A stretch of 64,000 bases of DNA from PALSA-1006 sp964532405 (GTDB taxonomy: Bacteria > Pseudomonadota > Gammaproteobacteria > Burkholderiales > Gallionellaceae): positions 4,491 to 68,490 of the forward strand of contig CAZHIC010000011.1 in the NCBI GenBank assembly GCA_964532405.1, in the 5' to 3' direction. The notes below the pieces were generated by a model. That model saw only the letters and a list, made by a program, of their open reading frames with translations. It was not told the origin of the DNA and ran no database searches. Shown here one piece after another: positions 43,667 through 52,165 of the stretch; position 1 is the first letter of the stretch; every line of letters begins with the position of its first letter. Both the position numbers and the translations under genes were made by a program.

Positions 43667-45205
43667 ATGCTAGCACAACTGACCCTGACTTCCGCGCTGC
43701 CCAAGAGCTTGACCGCGACACACTTGCTGGTGCTGTTGCCTAAATCCAAGACCTTGCCCAAGGATGTGCCCAACGCTGAGTTGCTCGCTGCGGTACTCAA
43801 GCGTCGCGACATGAAGGCGGACGAGCTGGCGAAATCCGCCGTCAGCGCCAATGCGGAAAAGGGTTTGCTGGTGGTATGGGCGATGCTGGATTTTGACAAG
43901 GATATGTTCGCGCAACAGGCGCAGGTGCGCAAGGCGATGCAGATGCTGCTGGAAGAACAGCCCAAGCAGATCACCATCGTGGTGCTCGGCGATGAGGTGC
44001 AACGTCAACGTGAAGCCGAGTTGGCGGTGTACGGCGCATGGGTGAACGGTGCTTTGCTGCCGGTGCACAAGAAGAAGGACGAGCGCAAAGCGTTGAAGAA
44101 GATCGAGCTGATCGGCGCGCCGCAGTCCCTTCCCCCTGCTAGGGGGAAGGCTAGGATGGGGGGGGAGTCGCAGAGTATCCACACTTCTACCCCCACCCTA
44201 ACCCTCCCCCTGCAAGGGGATGTGGCCGTGTTCGATGCACTCAAAGCGCAGGCGGCAGGCAATCTGCTGTGCCGCGAGTTGACGGTGTTGCCGCCGAACG
44301 AACTGACTCCGGCTATCTATCGCAGCCGCATCGGCAAGTTGGCAAAAGAGAATGGCTGGGCGCACGAAGAGTTCGACTTGAAAAAACTGCGCAAGATGGG
44401 GGCGGGCGCATTCGTTGCTGTGGCGCAGGGCAGCGCGGATGACGATGCGGCTATCGTGCATCTGTCTTACCGGCATCCAAAAGCCAAGCAGACTGTGGCT
44501 CTAGTGGGCAAAGGTATTTGTTTCGACACGGGCGGCCACAACCTCAAACCTGCGCGTTATATGCACAACATGCACGAGGACATGAACGGTTCGGCAGTCG
44601 CGCTCGGCATTTTGCTGGCGGCCACGCAAGGCCAGTTGGCCGTGAACATCGACTGCTGGCTGGCGCTGGCGCAAAACCACATCAGCCCCAAGGCGTACAA
44701 ACAAAACGACATCGTCACCGCACTGAACGGCACGACCATCGAAGTCGTGCACACCGATGCCGAGGGCAGGATGGTGCTGGCGGATACGCTGACGCTGGCC
44801 TCGCGCGCGAAGCCGGATTTGCTGATCGACTTCGCCACACTCACCGGTAGCATGGCGACGGCGCTGGGTGCGCGCTATAGCGGCGTGTTTGCCACCAGCG
44901 ATGAATTGGCGCAACGCGCCGTGAGCATAGGCAAGCAGAGCGGTGAACGTCTGTGCGCTTTCCCGCTGGATGAAGATTACGAAGCCGCGCTCGATTCCAA
45001 AGTGGCCGACATCAAACAATGCACGCTGGACGGCGATGCCGACCACATCCTCGCTACGCGCTTCCTAAAACGCTTCGTGGAAAAAGACGTGCCGTGGCTG
45101 CATGTGGATTTGTCCGCCAGCCGTTGCGAGGGCGGTTTGGGTGCCGTTGCTAGCGAGGTGAACGGCTTTGGTGTGGCGTGGGGTTTGGCGATGCTGCAAA
45201 AATGA
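43667..45205 (+). CDS. M17 leucyl aminopeptidase-like protein with an in-frame repeat insertion
   Basis: A 512-aa protein. The N-terminal macro-like domain (to about 150) is followed by a catalytic domain with GKGICFDTGGHNLKP, HEDMNGSAVALGI and HTDAEGRMVLADTLTLA. The metal Lys/Asp/Glu and the Arg of this family are all present. Between the domains, residues about 154-185 (SLPPARGKARMGG ... TPTLTLPLQGD) are a translation of a REP-like repeat. The insertion keeps frame and sits at the domain linker, so activity may survive. It starts 50 bp from divergent thyA. Confidence 0.9.
   Translation: MLAQLTLTSALPKSLTATHLLVLLPKSKTLPKDVPNAELLAAVLKRRDMKADELAKSAVSANAEKGLLVVWAMLDFDKDMFAQQAQVRKAMQMLLEEQPKQITIVVLGDEVQRQREAELAVYGAWVNGALLPVHKKKDERKALKKIELIGAPQSLPPARGKARMGGESQSIHTSTPTLTLPLQGDVAVFDALKAQAAGNLLCRELTVLPPNELTPAIYRSRIGKLAKENGWAHEEFDLKKLRKMGAGAFVAVAQGSADDDAAIVHLSYRHPKAKQTVALVGKGICFDTGGHNLKPARYMHNMHEDMNGSAVALGILLAATQGQLAVNIDCWLALAQNHISPKAYKQNDIVTALNGTTIEVVHTDAEGRMVLADTLTLASRAKPDLLIDFATLTGSMATALGARYSGVFATSDELAQRAVSIGKQSGERLCAFPLDEDYEAALDSKVADIKQCTLDGDADHILATRFLKRFVEKDVPWLHVDLSASRCEGGLGAVASEVNGFGVAWGLAMLQK
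44126..44220. repeat. REP-like opposed hairpin pair inside the aminopeptidase gene
   Basis: TCCCTTCCCCCTGCTAGGGG, GAAGGCTAGGATGGGGGG, and the mirrored CCCCCACCCTAACCCTCCCC, TGCAAGGGG. It is the same family as 3195-3300 and 28237-28370. It lies wholly within coding sequence. Confidence 0.88.
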
Positions 45206-45348
45206 TGCTGCCCCGGCTGTTAAAATTCAAACCGGATTTTTTACCCGCCTGGCTTTATTGGCTGCTGCTCGCTGCGGGTCTGCTGATCGGAGTGTGTGTG
45301 GCAGCGGTCGGATTGTGGGTCGTGTCCACGCAAATAGAGTTTATGTGA
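45202..45348 (+). CDS. Small single-helix membrane protein
   Basis: A 48-aa frame starting at an ATG that overlaps the aminopeptidase stop (ATGATG). The sequence is MMLPRLLKFKPDFLPAWLYW, then a long hydrophobic helix (LLLAAGLLIGVCVAAVGLWVV) and STQIEFM. The stop/start overlap suggests translational coupling. No family is recognised. It could be a chance frame, but the composition is that of a membrane peptide. Confidence 0.45.
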   Translation: MMLPRLLKFKPDFLPAWLYWLLLAAGLLIGVCVAAVGLWVVSTQIEFM

Positions 45349-45351
45349 TGT

Positions 45352-45768
45352 CTATTGCACGGCGAATGCCACGACTGCGTAGCGCGCAAATTTTCCGATC
45401 AGCATGAACAGCGCCGCGCGGAGCGGGCTCAATCGCAGCCATCCTGCCGCGAGGCACAGCGCATCACCGATGAGCGGAGCCCAGGCCAGCAGTAGTGTCG
45501 GCGATCCGTAACGCCTCACTTTTTCCACATATTTGAGTTGCTGCGTCTGTGGCAGCATCCGTCCCATGCCGAACGAGATCATTCCCCCCAGCGTGTTGCC
45601 GAGTGTGCCGAGTAGCACTGCTGGCCAGAATAATTCGGGATGAAGTTTCAACACACCGACTAACACCAGTTCCGAGCCGCCAGGCAGGAGCGTCGCACCG
45701 AGCAGACTGGAGAGGAATAGACCCCAAAGGCTGAGGTCGCTGGTGAAGAGGTGGGTGAGGGTGTCCAC
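45352..45768 (-). CDS. yqaA: YqaA-like small DedA/VTT-superfamily membrane protein
   Basis: A 138-aa protein with four hydrophobic segments. Family features are FLSSLLGATLLPGGSELVLVG, LLGTLGNTLGGMISFGMGR and the basic RRYGSPTLLLAWAPLIGDALCLAAGWLRL. The related DedA proteins are implicated in lipid or proton-motive-force homeostasis. It is located 6 bp from lpdA and probably shares its transcript. Confidence 0.85.
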   Translation of the reverse strand: MDTLTHLFTSDLSLWGLFLSSLLGATLLPGGSELVLVGVLKLHPELFWPAVLLGTLGNTLGGMISFGMGRMLPQTQQLKYVEKVRRYGSPTLLLAWAPLIGDALCLAAGWLRLSPLRAALFMLIGKFARYAVVAFAVQ

Positions 45769-45774
45769 CCTACG

Positions 45775-47541
45775 TTATTTCCGTTTCTTCGGTGCCATCA
45801 GATCGGTGATCGTGCCTTCCGCCATTTCGGCGGCGAAGCACAGCGTTTCCGACAGCGTCGGGTGCGGGTGGATGGTGAGGCCGATGTCTTCCATGTCCGC
45901 GCCCATTTCCAGTGCCAGCACGCCTTCGGCGATCAGTTCTCCGGCATTCACGCCGACAATACCCATGCCGAGGATGCGGCGCGATTGCGGATCGAGCAGC
46001 ACTTTGGTGACGCCTTCTTCGCGCGCGATGGAGAGCGCACGACCGGATGCCGCCCAGGGGAACGATGCTTTTTCGTATTCGATGCCTTGTGCTTTGGCTT
46101 GGGTTTCGGTGAGGCCCATCCACGCGATTTCAGGATCGGTGTAGGCGACGGAAGGAATCGTCAGCGGCTCGAAGAACGCCTTGTGTCCGGCGATATTTTC
46201 CGCCGCGACCTTGCCTTCATGCACCGCCTTGTGCGCGAGCATCGGGTCGCCGACGATGTCGCCGATGGCGTAGATGTGCGGCACGTTGCTGCGCATCTGT
46301 TTGTCCACGGGGATGAAGCCGCGCTCGTTTACGATCAAGCCCGCCGCTTCGGCGGCGATCTCGCGCCCGTTCGGACGGCGACCCACGGCCATGAGCACGC
46401 GGTCGTAGAGTTGCGGTTCGGCAGGTGCTTGTTCGCCTTCAAAGGTAATTTTCAGGCCGCTCTTGGTCGCTTCGATCTTAGTGACCTTGGTCTTCAGATA
46501 GATGGCTTCGTAACGCTTGGCGATGCGGGTGTGCAGCGGTTTGACCATGTCCTTGTCCGCGCCGGGCATGAGTTGATCCATCAATTCGACCACGGAAATC
46601 TTTGCGCCGAGCGCGTCGTACACCGTCGCCATTTCTAGGCCGATGATGCCGCCGCCGATGACTAGCATGCGCTTCGGCACATCCTGTAGTGCCAATGCGC
46701 CGGTGGAGTCGATGATGCGCGGGTCGTCGTAGGGGAAGCCGGGGATGCGCGCCACGCTGGAGCCTGCGGCGACGATGGCGTTGTCGAAAGTGACGATCTT
46801 CTCGCCCTCGGCGGTCTGCACCGCGAGGCTGTTGGGCGAGGTGAACTTGGCCGTGCCGCGCACCACTTGCACCTTGCGCTGTTTGGCGAGCGCGGCGAGT
46901 CCGCCGGTGAGCTTGTTGATGACGCTTTCTTTCCAAGTGCGGATGGCGTCGATGTCGATCTTCGGTTTTGCAAACGTCACGCCGTGATGCGACACCTCTT
47001 CCGCTTCGTTGATGACCTTGGCGACATGCAGCAATGCTTTGGACGGGATGCAGCCGACGTTGAGGCATACGCCGCCAAGAGATGCGTGCTTCTCGATCAG
47101 CACCACTTGTTTGCCGAGGTCGGCGGCGCGGAAGGCTGCGGTGTAGCCGCCGGGGCCGGCGCCGAGCACGACGACTTCGGCGTGAAGGTCGCCCTTCTGG
47201 GTGGGAAGGGGTAAGGGAGCAGGGGGAAGAGTGGAGGCCGCTGGTTTAGCAGGGGCTGCTTGTGAAACCGATTTGTCGGCGGCGGGCGGTGGTGCAGCGG
47301 CGCTGCTTTCCAGCATCAGAATCACGGAACCTTCGCTCACCTTATCGCCGACTTTAACGTTGAGCTCCTTCACCACACCTGCGGCAGGGGAGGGGACTTC
47401 CATCACGGCCTTGTCTGTCTCCAGCGAGAGCAGCGTTTGTTCTTTTTCAATCTTGTCGCCGGGTTTGACGGCGATCTCGATGACCGCAACGCCTTTGAAT
47501 CCGCCGATGTCCGGCACTTTGATTTCGATGGTTTGGCTCAT
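45775..47541 (-). CDS. lpdA: Dihydrolipoyl dehydrogenase with N-terminal lipoyl domain
   Basis: A 588-aa flavoprotein, the E3 subunit of 2-oxo-acid dehydrogenase complexes. Residues 1-80 form a lipoyl domain with Lys44 in ETDKAVMEVPSP, then an Ala/Pro-rich hinge to about residue 118. The E3 body has VVVLGAGPGGYTAAFRAADLG (FAD), the redox pair in GGVCLNVGCIPSK, VIGGGIIGLEMATVY (NAD) and the active-site HPHPTLSE. Fused lipoyl-E3 proteins are usual in betaproteobacterial pyruvate dehydrogenase operons; E1 and E2 are not in this window. The ATG at 47541 is chosen over a TTG five codons upstream. Confidence 0.94.
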   Translation of the reverse strand: MSQTIEIKVPDIGGFKGVAVIEIAVKPGDKIEKEQTLLSLETDKAVMEVPSPAAGVVKELNVKVGDKVSEGSVILMLESSAAAPPPAADKSVSQAAPAKPAASTLPPAPLPLPTQKGDLHAEVVVLGAGPGGYTAAFRAADLGKQVVLIEKHASLGGVCLNVGCIPSKALLHVAKVINEAEEVSHHGVTFAKPKIDIDAIRTWKESVINKLTGGLAALAKQRKVQVVRGTAKFTSPNSLAVQTAEGEKIVTFDNAIVAAGSSVARIPGFPYDDPRIIDSTGALALQDVPKRMLVIGGGIIGLEMATVYDALGAKISVVELMDQLMPGADKDMVKPLHTRIAKRYEAIYLKTKVTKIEATKSGLKITFEGEQAPAEPQLYDRVLMAVGRRPNGREIAAEAAGLIVNERGFIPVDKQMRSNVPHIYAIGDIVGDPMLAHKAVHEGKVAAENIAGHKAFFEPLTIPSVAYTDPEIAWMGLTETQAKAQGIEYEKASFPWAASGRALSIAREEGVTKVLLDPQSRRILGMGIVGVNAGELIAEGVLALEMGADMEDIGLTIHPHPTLSETLCFAAEMAEGTITDLMAPKKRK

Positions 47542-47561
47542 GTTGTTCTCTTTCAATTGTA

Positions 47562-47643
47562 GGTTGGGTGGAGCACAGCGATACCCAACATGGTGGTGAT
47601 ATTAAAAACGCGATGGGTATCACTTCGTTCAACCCATCCTACG
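47562..47643. repeat. GTAG-type palindromic repeat between lpdA and proA
   Basis: GTAGGTTGGGTGGAGCACAG and GCGATACCCAAC are mirrored by GCGATGGGTATC and CGTTCAACCCATCCTAC. It shares the GTAGG...CCTAC termini with the other palindromes in the window. Confidence 0.8.
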
Positions 47644-47647
47644 CCAG

Positions 47648-48907
47648 CTAAATCCTGATTTGCCCGCTACCCAATACGATGTATTTCTGCGACGTTAATC
47701 CTTCCAGCCCGACCGGCCCGCGTGCATGAATCTTGTCGGTGGAAATGCCGATCTCCGCGCCCAGGCCGTACTCGAAGCCATCGGCAAGGCGCGTGGAGGC
47801 GTTCACCATCACACTGGCTGAATCCACTTCGCGCAGGAAGCGCATGGCCTTGGTGTAATTCTCGGTCACGATGCTGTCGGTGTGCTGCGAGCTGTAGGTG
47901 TTGATGTGCGCGATGGCTTCGTCCAGATTCGCCACGATGCGCACGCTCAAAATCGGCGCGAGATATTCGGTGCGCCAGTCTTCCTCGGTGGCAGTTTTCA
48001 TTGGTGCGACCAGCTTGCGCGACGCATCGTCGCCGCGTAGCTCAACGCCTTTGTCGAGATATATTTCGCACAGCAAGGGCAGCACTTGCGTCGCGACCTT
48101 GGCGTTCACCAGCAAAGTCTCCATCGTGTTGCATACGCCGTAACGGTGCGTCTTGGCGTTGTCGGCGATGCGGATGGCTTTTATCAAATCGGCTTCGTCG
48201 TCGATATACACATGGCAGATACCGTCCAGATGCTTGATGACCGGCACCTTGGCGTCTTCCGAAATGCGCGCGATCAGGCTTTTGCCGCCGCGCGGCACGA
48301 TCACGTCCACATATTCTTTCATGGTGATGAGTTCGCCCACGGCGGCGCGGTCGGTGGTGTTCACCACTTGTACCGCTGTTTCGGGCAGACCCGCAGCCCG
48401 CAGTCCGGCGTGTACGCAAGCCGCGATGGCTTGATTGGAATGAATGGCCTCCGAGCCGCCGCGCAGGATGGCGGCGTTGCCGGATTTCAGGCACAGGCCT
48501 GCAGCGTCCGCCGTCACGTTGGGGCGTGATTCGTAGATGATGCCGATCACGCCGAGGGGGACACGCATTTTGCCGACCTGAATGCCGGAAGGGCGATAGC
48601 TCAGGTCGCTGATCGCGCCGATCAAATCTGGCAGCGTGGCGATCTGCTGCAAGCCTTCGGCCATGCCGCGCACGGTTTTTTCGGTGAGTGTCAGGCGATC
48701 CACCGAGGCGGCGTCCAAGCCGTTAGATTTCGCGGCTACGACATCTTTGGCGTTCTCGGCGATGAGCTTGGCGCTGTCGCGCAGAATGGCGTCCGCAATG
48801 GCTAGCAGCGCGCGGTTTTTCACGGCCGTGTCGGCCTGTGCCATCAGGCGCGAAGCGGCTCGTGCCTGTTGTCCGACGGACTTCATGTATTGTTTTACGT
48901 CTTCCAT
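47648..48907 (-). CDS. proA: Gamma-glutamyl phosphate reductase
   Basis: A 419-aa aldehyde-dehydrogenase-superfamily enzyme, the second step of proline synthesis, NADPH-dependent. The start is the ATG at 48907 (MEDVKQYMKSVGQQARAASR). Conserved parts are MRVPLGVIGIIYESRPNVTADAAGLCLKSGNAAILRGG, the catalytic cysteine region THRYGVCNTMETLLV and the C-terminal RGPVGLEGLTSQKYIV. The open frame continues upstream through a palindrome but that is not coding. Confidence 0.96.
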   Translation of the reverse strand: MEDVKQYMKSVGQQARAASRLMAQADTAVKNRALLAIADAILRDSAKLIAENAKDVVAAKSNGLDAASVDRLTLTEKTVRGMAEGLQQIATLPDLIGAISDLSYRPSGIQVGKMRVPLGVIGIIYESRPNVTADAAGLCLKSGNAAILRGGSEAIHSNQAIAACVHAGLRAAGLPETAVQVVNTTDRAAVGELITMKEYVDVIVPRGGKSLIARISEDAKVPVIKHLDGICHVYIDDEADLIKAIRIADNAKTHRYGVCNTMETLLVNAKVATQVLPLLCEIYLDKGVELRGDDASRKLVAPMKTATEEDWRTEYLAPILSVRIVANLDEAIAHINTYSSQHTDSIVTENYTKAMRFLREVDSASVMVNASTRLADGFEYGLGAEIGISTDKIHARGPVGLEGLTSQKYIVLGSGQIRI

Positions 48908-49004
48908 GATGTTTCCATGTGTTGCAAGTGGCGCGCATTTTAGCATCCCGCTTGCGATAGAATGCGCACCTTGTTTTATCAATCTCTCAAAACAGCCATC
49001 ACAA

Positions 49005-49057
49005 TGTAGGGTGCATTCCATGCACCAATTGAAATGGTGCATGGAATGCACCCTACA
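49005..49057. repeat. Perfect 23-bp inverted repeat between divergent proA and trpC
   Basis: Arms TGTAGGGTGCATTCCATGCA + CCA (49005-49027) and the exact complement at 49035-49057, separated by 7 bp. It is a long perfect hairpin with GTAG/CTAC feet. Confidence 0.92.
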
Positions 49058-49091
49058 ATAATCGCAATAGAGTGAATTACGAAAGCCCGGC

Positions 49092-49886
49092 ATGTCCGAC
49101 ATCCTGAAAAAAATCCTTGCGGTCAAAGCGCAAGAAGTCGCCGCAGCGAAACCCGTCAAGCCGTTACCGCAATTGCGTGCCGAGGCGGAACGTGCCGCAC
49201 CCACCCGTGATTTTGTCGGGGCGATACGCGCTAAGATCGCGGCAGGTCAGCCCGCCGTGATCGCCGAGATCAAAAAGGCCAGCCCGAGCAAAGGCGTGAT
49301 CCGTGCGGATTTTCGTCCGGCGGAGATTGCCGCGAGCTACGCACAGCACGGCGCGGCCTGCCTGTCGGTGTTGACCGACGAGCAATTTTTTCAAGGCAGT
49401 GCGGAATATCTGAAGCAGGCGCGCGCGGCCTGCGACCTGCCGGTGCTGCGCAAAGACTTCATGGTGGACGAATATCAAATCTATCAGGCACGGGCGATGG
49501 GGGCGGATGCCATTCTGCTCATCGCCGCCGCGCTGACGCTCAAGCAGATGCAAACGTTCGAGGCGTTGGCGCACCAGCTCGGCATGGCGGTGCTGGTCGA
49601 GGTGCATGACGGTGAGGAACTGGAGGCCGCACTGCAATTGGCTACTCCGCTGATCGGTATCAACAACCGCAACCTGCGCACCTTTGAAGTGAGTTTGCAA
49701 ACGACACTCGGTTTGTTGCCGCGCATTCCACAAGGACGCATCGCCGTCACCGAGAGCGGCATTTTCACTGCGAAAGATGTGAAGCTGATGCGAGACGTAC
49801 AAGTGAATAGTTTCCTCGTGGGTGAAGCGTTCATGCGTGCGGACGATCCCGGCGCAGAGTTGGCACGGGTTTTTGGGCTGTTGTAA
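49092..49886 (+). CDS. trpC: Indole-3-glycerol phosphate synthase
   Basis: A 264-aa TIM-barrel enzyme of tryptophan synthesis that closes the indole ring. It begins MSDILKKILAVKAQEVAAAK. Catalytic strands are AVIAEIKKASPSKGVIR, CLSVLTDEQFFQGS, LPVLRKDFMVDEYQIYQARAMGAD, LIGINNRNLRTFEV and VTESGIFT. It is separate from other trp genes in this window. Confidence 0.96.
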   Translation: MSDILKKILAVKAQEVAAAKPVKPLPQLRAEAERAAPTRDFVGAIRAKIAAGQPAVIAEIKKASPSKGVIRADFRPAEIAASYAQHGAACLSVLTDEQFFQGSAEYLKQARAACDLPVLRKDFMVDEYQIYQARAMGADAILLIAAALTLKQMQTFEALAHQLGMAVLVEVHDGEELEAALQLATPLIGINNRNLRTFEVSLQTTLGLLPRIPQGRIAVTESGIFTAKDVKLMRDVQVNSFLVGEAFMRADDPGAELARVFGLL

Positions 49887-49980
49887 ATAAACAACATCCA
49901 GCATGAAATTTTTGTTACAAGTCCGAATATTTGATTTCCTACGGCAGAATTCGCCCCGAATTCTCACTCGAGGGAATTTT

Positions 49981-50010
49981 GGTTTTGCCGGACAGTGTGC
50001 TGGCAAAACC
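49981..50010 (+). promoter_or_regulatory. Hairpin in the porin 5' leader
   Basis: GGTTTTGCC (49981-49989) pairs perfectly with GGCAAAACC (50002-50010), followed by AATTTAACG rather than a U-run. It lies 30 bp upstream of the porin start and could stabilise the mRNA or be a regulatory stem. It could also end trpC transcription weakly. Confidence 0.45.
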
Positions 50011-50040
50011 AATTTAACGTTAAACAAGGAGTTTATAAAT

Positions 50041-51111
50041 ATGCAAAAGAAAATTATCGCTTTGGCTATCGCTGCTGCGTTTTCAGCACCAGCGTTCGCC
50101 GATAACGCAAACGTCACCATTTACGGTAAAGCGTTTTTGAACATTGAGTCTGTATCCAACGACAAGTCAACCCTGAGCAGCGCGACACGCGTGCAAACCA
50201 ACTCTTCGCGTTTAGGCTTCAAGGGTAAAGAAGATCTGGGCGACGGCTTGAGCGGTTGGTATCAGTACGAAGTGCAAATCGATGCCGATGGCAGCAATGC
50301 CAATGGCAAAGGCGTTGGTGCTGGCAACGGCACCCGCAACACCGGTGTGGGTATCGATGCTGGCTTCGGTACAGTGATGCTGGGTAACTGGGATACCCCA
50401 TTTAAACTTGCGCACAACAAGATTGAGCTGCACGACAACGCCACAGTGTTTAGTGCTACCAATCTGATCGGTCGCGCAGGTGGTACGGCAGCTGACTACA
50501 ATACACGTAAAAGCAATGTCGTTCAATACTGGTCTCCATCACTGGGTGGCGTGAAAGTGAACGTTTCTTACAGCCCGGACGAAGGTGGCAACGGCGTTGC
50601 TACAACGCAGGGTTCTAACAAGAGCCAAACATCGTTGTCTGCCACTTATGATGACCATGATAGCGGCATCTGCATAACCGCTGCTTATGAAAGCCGTCCA
50701 GATGCTTCCTTCAAGGCTACTACCGATAGCGCAACGCGTTTGATGGCTCGTTACGCCCTCGGCGATTTCTGGTTGGGTGCGACGGTTGAAAACATCACAG
50801 TGAATACCTCCACTACCGCTAGCTACAGCCAAGCTAACTCGGAGTTGGTTGGTTCGTACAAACTGGGTGCTAGCACGATTGCACTTAGCTACGCCAAGGC
50901 TGGCGAAACAGCGACGGCTGCGACTGGTGCGAGCCAAGTATCCCTGCGCTATGGTATGAATTTGTCTAAACGTACCGAATTGTTCGCAGCTTATACATCG
51001 CTGAAGAATGACACAGCGGGTGCGTATGGCTTTAGCACTGGTACTACATTCGGTACCAATGTAGGTTCTACACAATCGGCAACTGGTTTGGGCTTGATCC
51101 ACTCCTTCTAA
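50041..51111 (+). CDS. Gram-negative porin (Omp32/betaproteobacterial type)
   Basis: A 356-aa trimeric general porin. The ATG at 50041 has AAGGAG upstream. Signal peptide MQKKIIALAIAAAFSAPAFA, then NVTIYGKAFLNIESV and the standard betaproteobacterial segment SSRLGFKGKEDLGDGLSGWYQYE. Strands alternate to the end, TGLGLIHSF, with terminal Phe. A terminator follows at 51153-51178. Confidence 0.92.
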   Translation: MQKKIIALAIAAAFSAPAFADNANVTIYGKAFLNIESVSNDKSTLSSATRVQTNSSRLGFKGKEDLGDGLSGWYQYEVQIDADGSNANGKGVGAGNGTRNTGVGIDAGFGTVMLGNWDTPFKLAHNKIELHDNATVFSATNLIGRAGGTAADYNTRKSNVVQYWSPSLGGVKVNVSYSPDEGGNGVATTQGSNKSQTSLSATYDDHDSGICITAAYESRPDASFKATTDSATRLMARYALGDFWLGATVENITVNTSTTASYSQANSELVGSYKLGASTIALSYAKAGETATAATGASQVSLRYGMNLSKRTELFAAYTSLKNDTAGAYGFSTGTTFGTNVGSTQSATGLGLIHSF

Positions 51112-51118
51112 TTGAATG

Positions 51119-51182
51119 CCCTCCTTGCGGGGGTAAGCAGGCAGAAGTTAAAACGGGCACCTTCGGGTGTCCGTTTTTATTT
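51119..51182. repeat. Direct repeat, copy 1, containing the porin terminator
   Basis: Begins CCCTCCTTGCGGGGGTAAGC and ends with the ACGGGCACC-TTC-GGGTGTCCGT hairpin plus U-run. It matches copy 2 at 52027-52090 nearly throughout. The two flank a toxin-antitoxin pair. Confidence 0.85.
51153..51178 (+). terminator. Porin terminator
   Basis: The stem ACGGGCACC/GGGTGTCCGT with a TTC loop is followed by TTTTTATT. One G-U pair is present where copy 2 has a perfect pair. Confidence 0.9.
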
Positions 51183-51355
51183 AGCGCAAGGGTTTAATTC
51201 CGTTTCTATTTCAATACGGTCATCATTAACATTGCGAATGTTTCTATGGGTTTTGTGTCACGCAAGAGAGTATTTTGCTTATAGCAATCTCTGTTAAACT
51301 CGCCCACGTAATATCGGCATAAATGTTTAACGTTATTCAAAGCGAGGAGGGCGAG

Positions 51356-51574
51356 ATGGGCTACGCTGAATTAATCGAAAAAAAGTTACTAACTCTCCCT
51401 GAGGCCAAGCAGGCTGAGGTTTTCGACTTCGTTGAGTTTTTGGCTAGCCGTAATCAAACTGAACGCCGCGAAGAACATACGCTTGCGAATTCTTCCTTGG
51501 CTGACATGATGAAAAATCCACTGCGGGTGACTGGATTTACCCCTTTGACCCGGGAAGAGGCTAATGCCCGCTAA
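51356..51574 (+). CDS. DUF2281-like antitoxin
   Basis: A 72-aa protein with GAGGAGGG just upstream. MGYAELIEKKLLTLPEAKQAEVFDFVEFLASR is the family N-terminus. The C-terminal half (SLADMMKNPLRVTGFTPLTREEANAR) would wrap the toxin. Its end overlaps the PIN-toxin start by 11 bp. Confidence 0.82.
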   Translation: MGYAELIEKKLLTLPEAKQAEVFDFVEFLASRNQTERREEHTLANSSLADMMKNPLRVTGFTPLTREEANAR

Positions 51575-51983
51575 AGTCTTTGTCGATAGCAATATCTGGC
51601 TATATTCACTCATTCAGAGTGACGATGACGAAAAGCATCGGCAAGCTGTGGATTTCCTCATCCCATTGGATTTTCCTGTTATCAACTCGCAAGTGATTCG
51701 TGAAATTTGTAGCAACCTGAAGAAAAAAACGGACATGCCGGAGGAGCAATTGCGTTCTTTGATTCATGGCTGGTATCAAGACTGCAACGTCGTTCACTCG
51801 AACGCGTCTCAACACCTGCTGGCATCACGTCTTAGAAATTCATATTCGTTTAGTTATTGGGATAGCTTAATCGTAGCGGCTGCTCTTGATGCCGATTGTG
51901 CCATGCTGTATAGCGAAGACATGCAGCATGGACAGGCCATTGATGGGAAGCTGACTATCCTGAATCCATTTTCGAAGCAATAA
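51564..51983 (+). CDS. PIN-domain toxin (VapC-like ribonuclease)
   Basis: A 139-aa protein. The first PIN acidic residue is in KVFVDSNIWLYSL (Asp8), a second site in NSQVIREICSNL, and the later acid in SYWDSLIVAAALDADCAMLYSEDM. Together with the upstream antitoxin it forms a type II module. The module is bracketed by direct repeats of the porin terminator region, suggesting insertion. Confidence 0.87.
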   Translation: MPAKVFVDSNIWLYSLIQSDDDEKHRQAVDFLIPLDFPVINSQVIREICSNLKKKTDMPEEQLRSLIHGWYQDCNVVHSNASQHLLASRLRNSYSFSYWDSLIVAAALDADCAMLYSEDMQHGQAIDGKLTILNPFSKQ

Positions 51984-52026
51984 GCTGTAAAAGTTGTCTC
52001 GTTCCACGCGCCGCGTGGGAACCCAT

Positions 52027-52090
52027 CCCTCCTTGCGGGGGTAAGCAAACAGAAAATAAAACGGGCACCTTCGGGTGCCCGTTTTATTTG
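52027..52090. repeat. Direct repeat, copy 2, containing a terminator
   Basis: CCCTCCTTGCGGGGGTAAGC then AAACAGAAAATAAA and the hairpin ACGGGCACC-TTC-GGGTGCCCGT followed by TTTATTT. It ends transcription of the PIN module and duplicates the porin 3' region. Confidence 0.85.
52061..52087 (+). terminator. Terminator after the DUF2281-PIN module
   Basis: A perfect stem ACGGGCACC/GGGTGCCCGT with a TTC loop and a TTTATTT tail. It is nearly identical to the porin terminator. Confidence 0.9.
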
Positions 52091-52107
52091 ACGGTGGGTA
52101 TATGCCT

Positions 52108-52116
52108 TGGTATATT
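52108..52116 (+). promoter_or_regulatory. Probable extended -10 promoter upstream of vapB
   Basis: TGGTATATT, 50 bp before the vapB start, lies in a 17-bp stretch (TGGTATATTACATGGCA) almost identical to the sodB upstream region. Confidence 0.45.
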
Positions 52117-52165
52117 ACATGGCAGTTATAAGCTTAGTTCTGCACTTTTACAGGAGGATGTAAGC

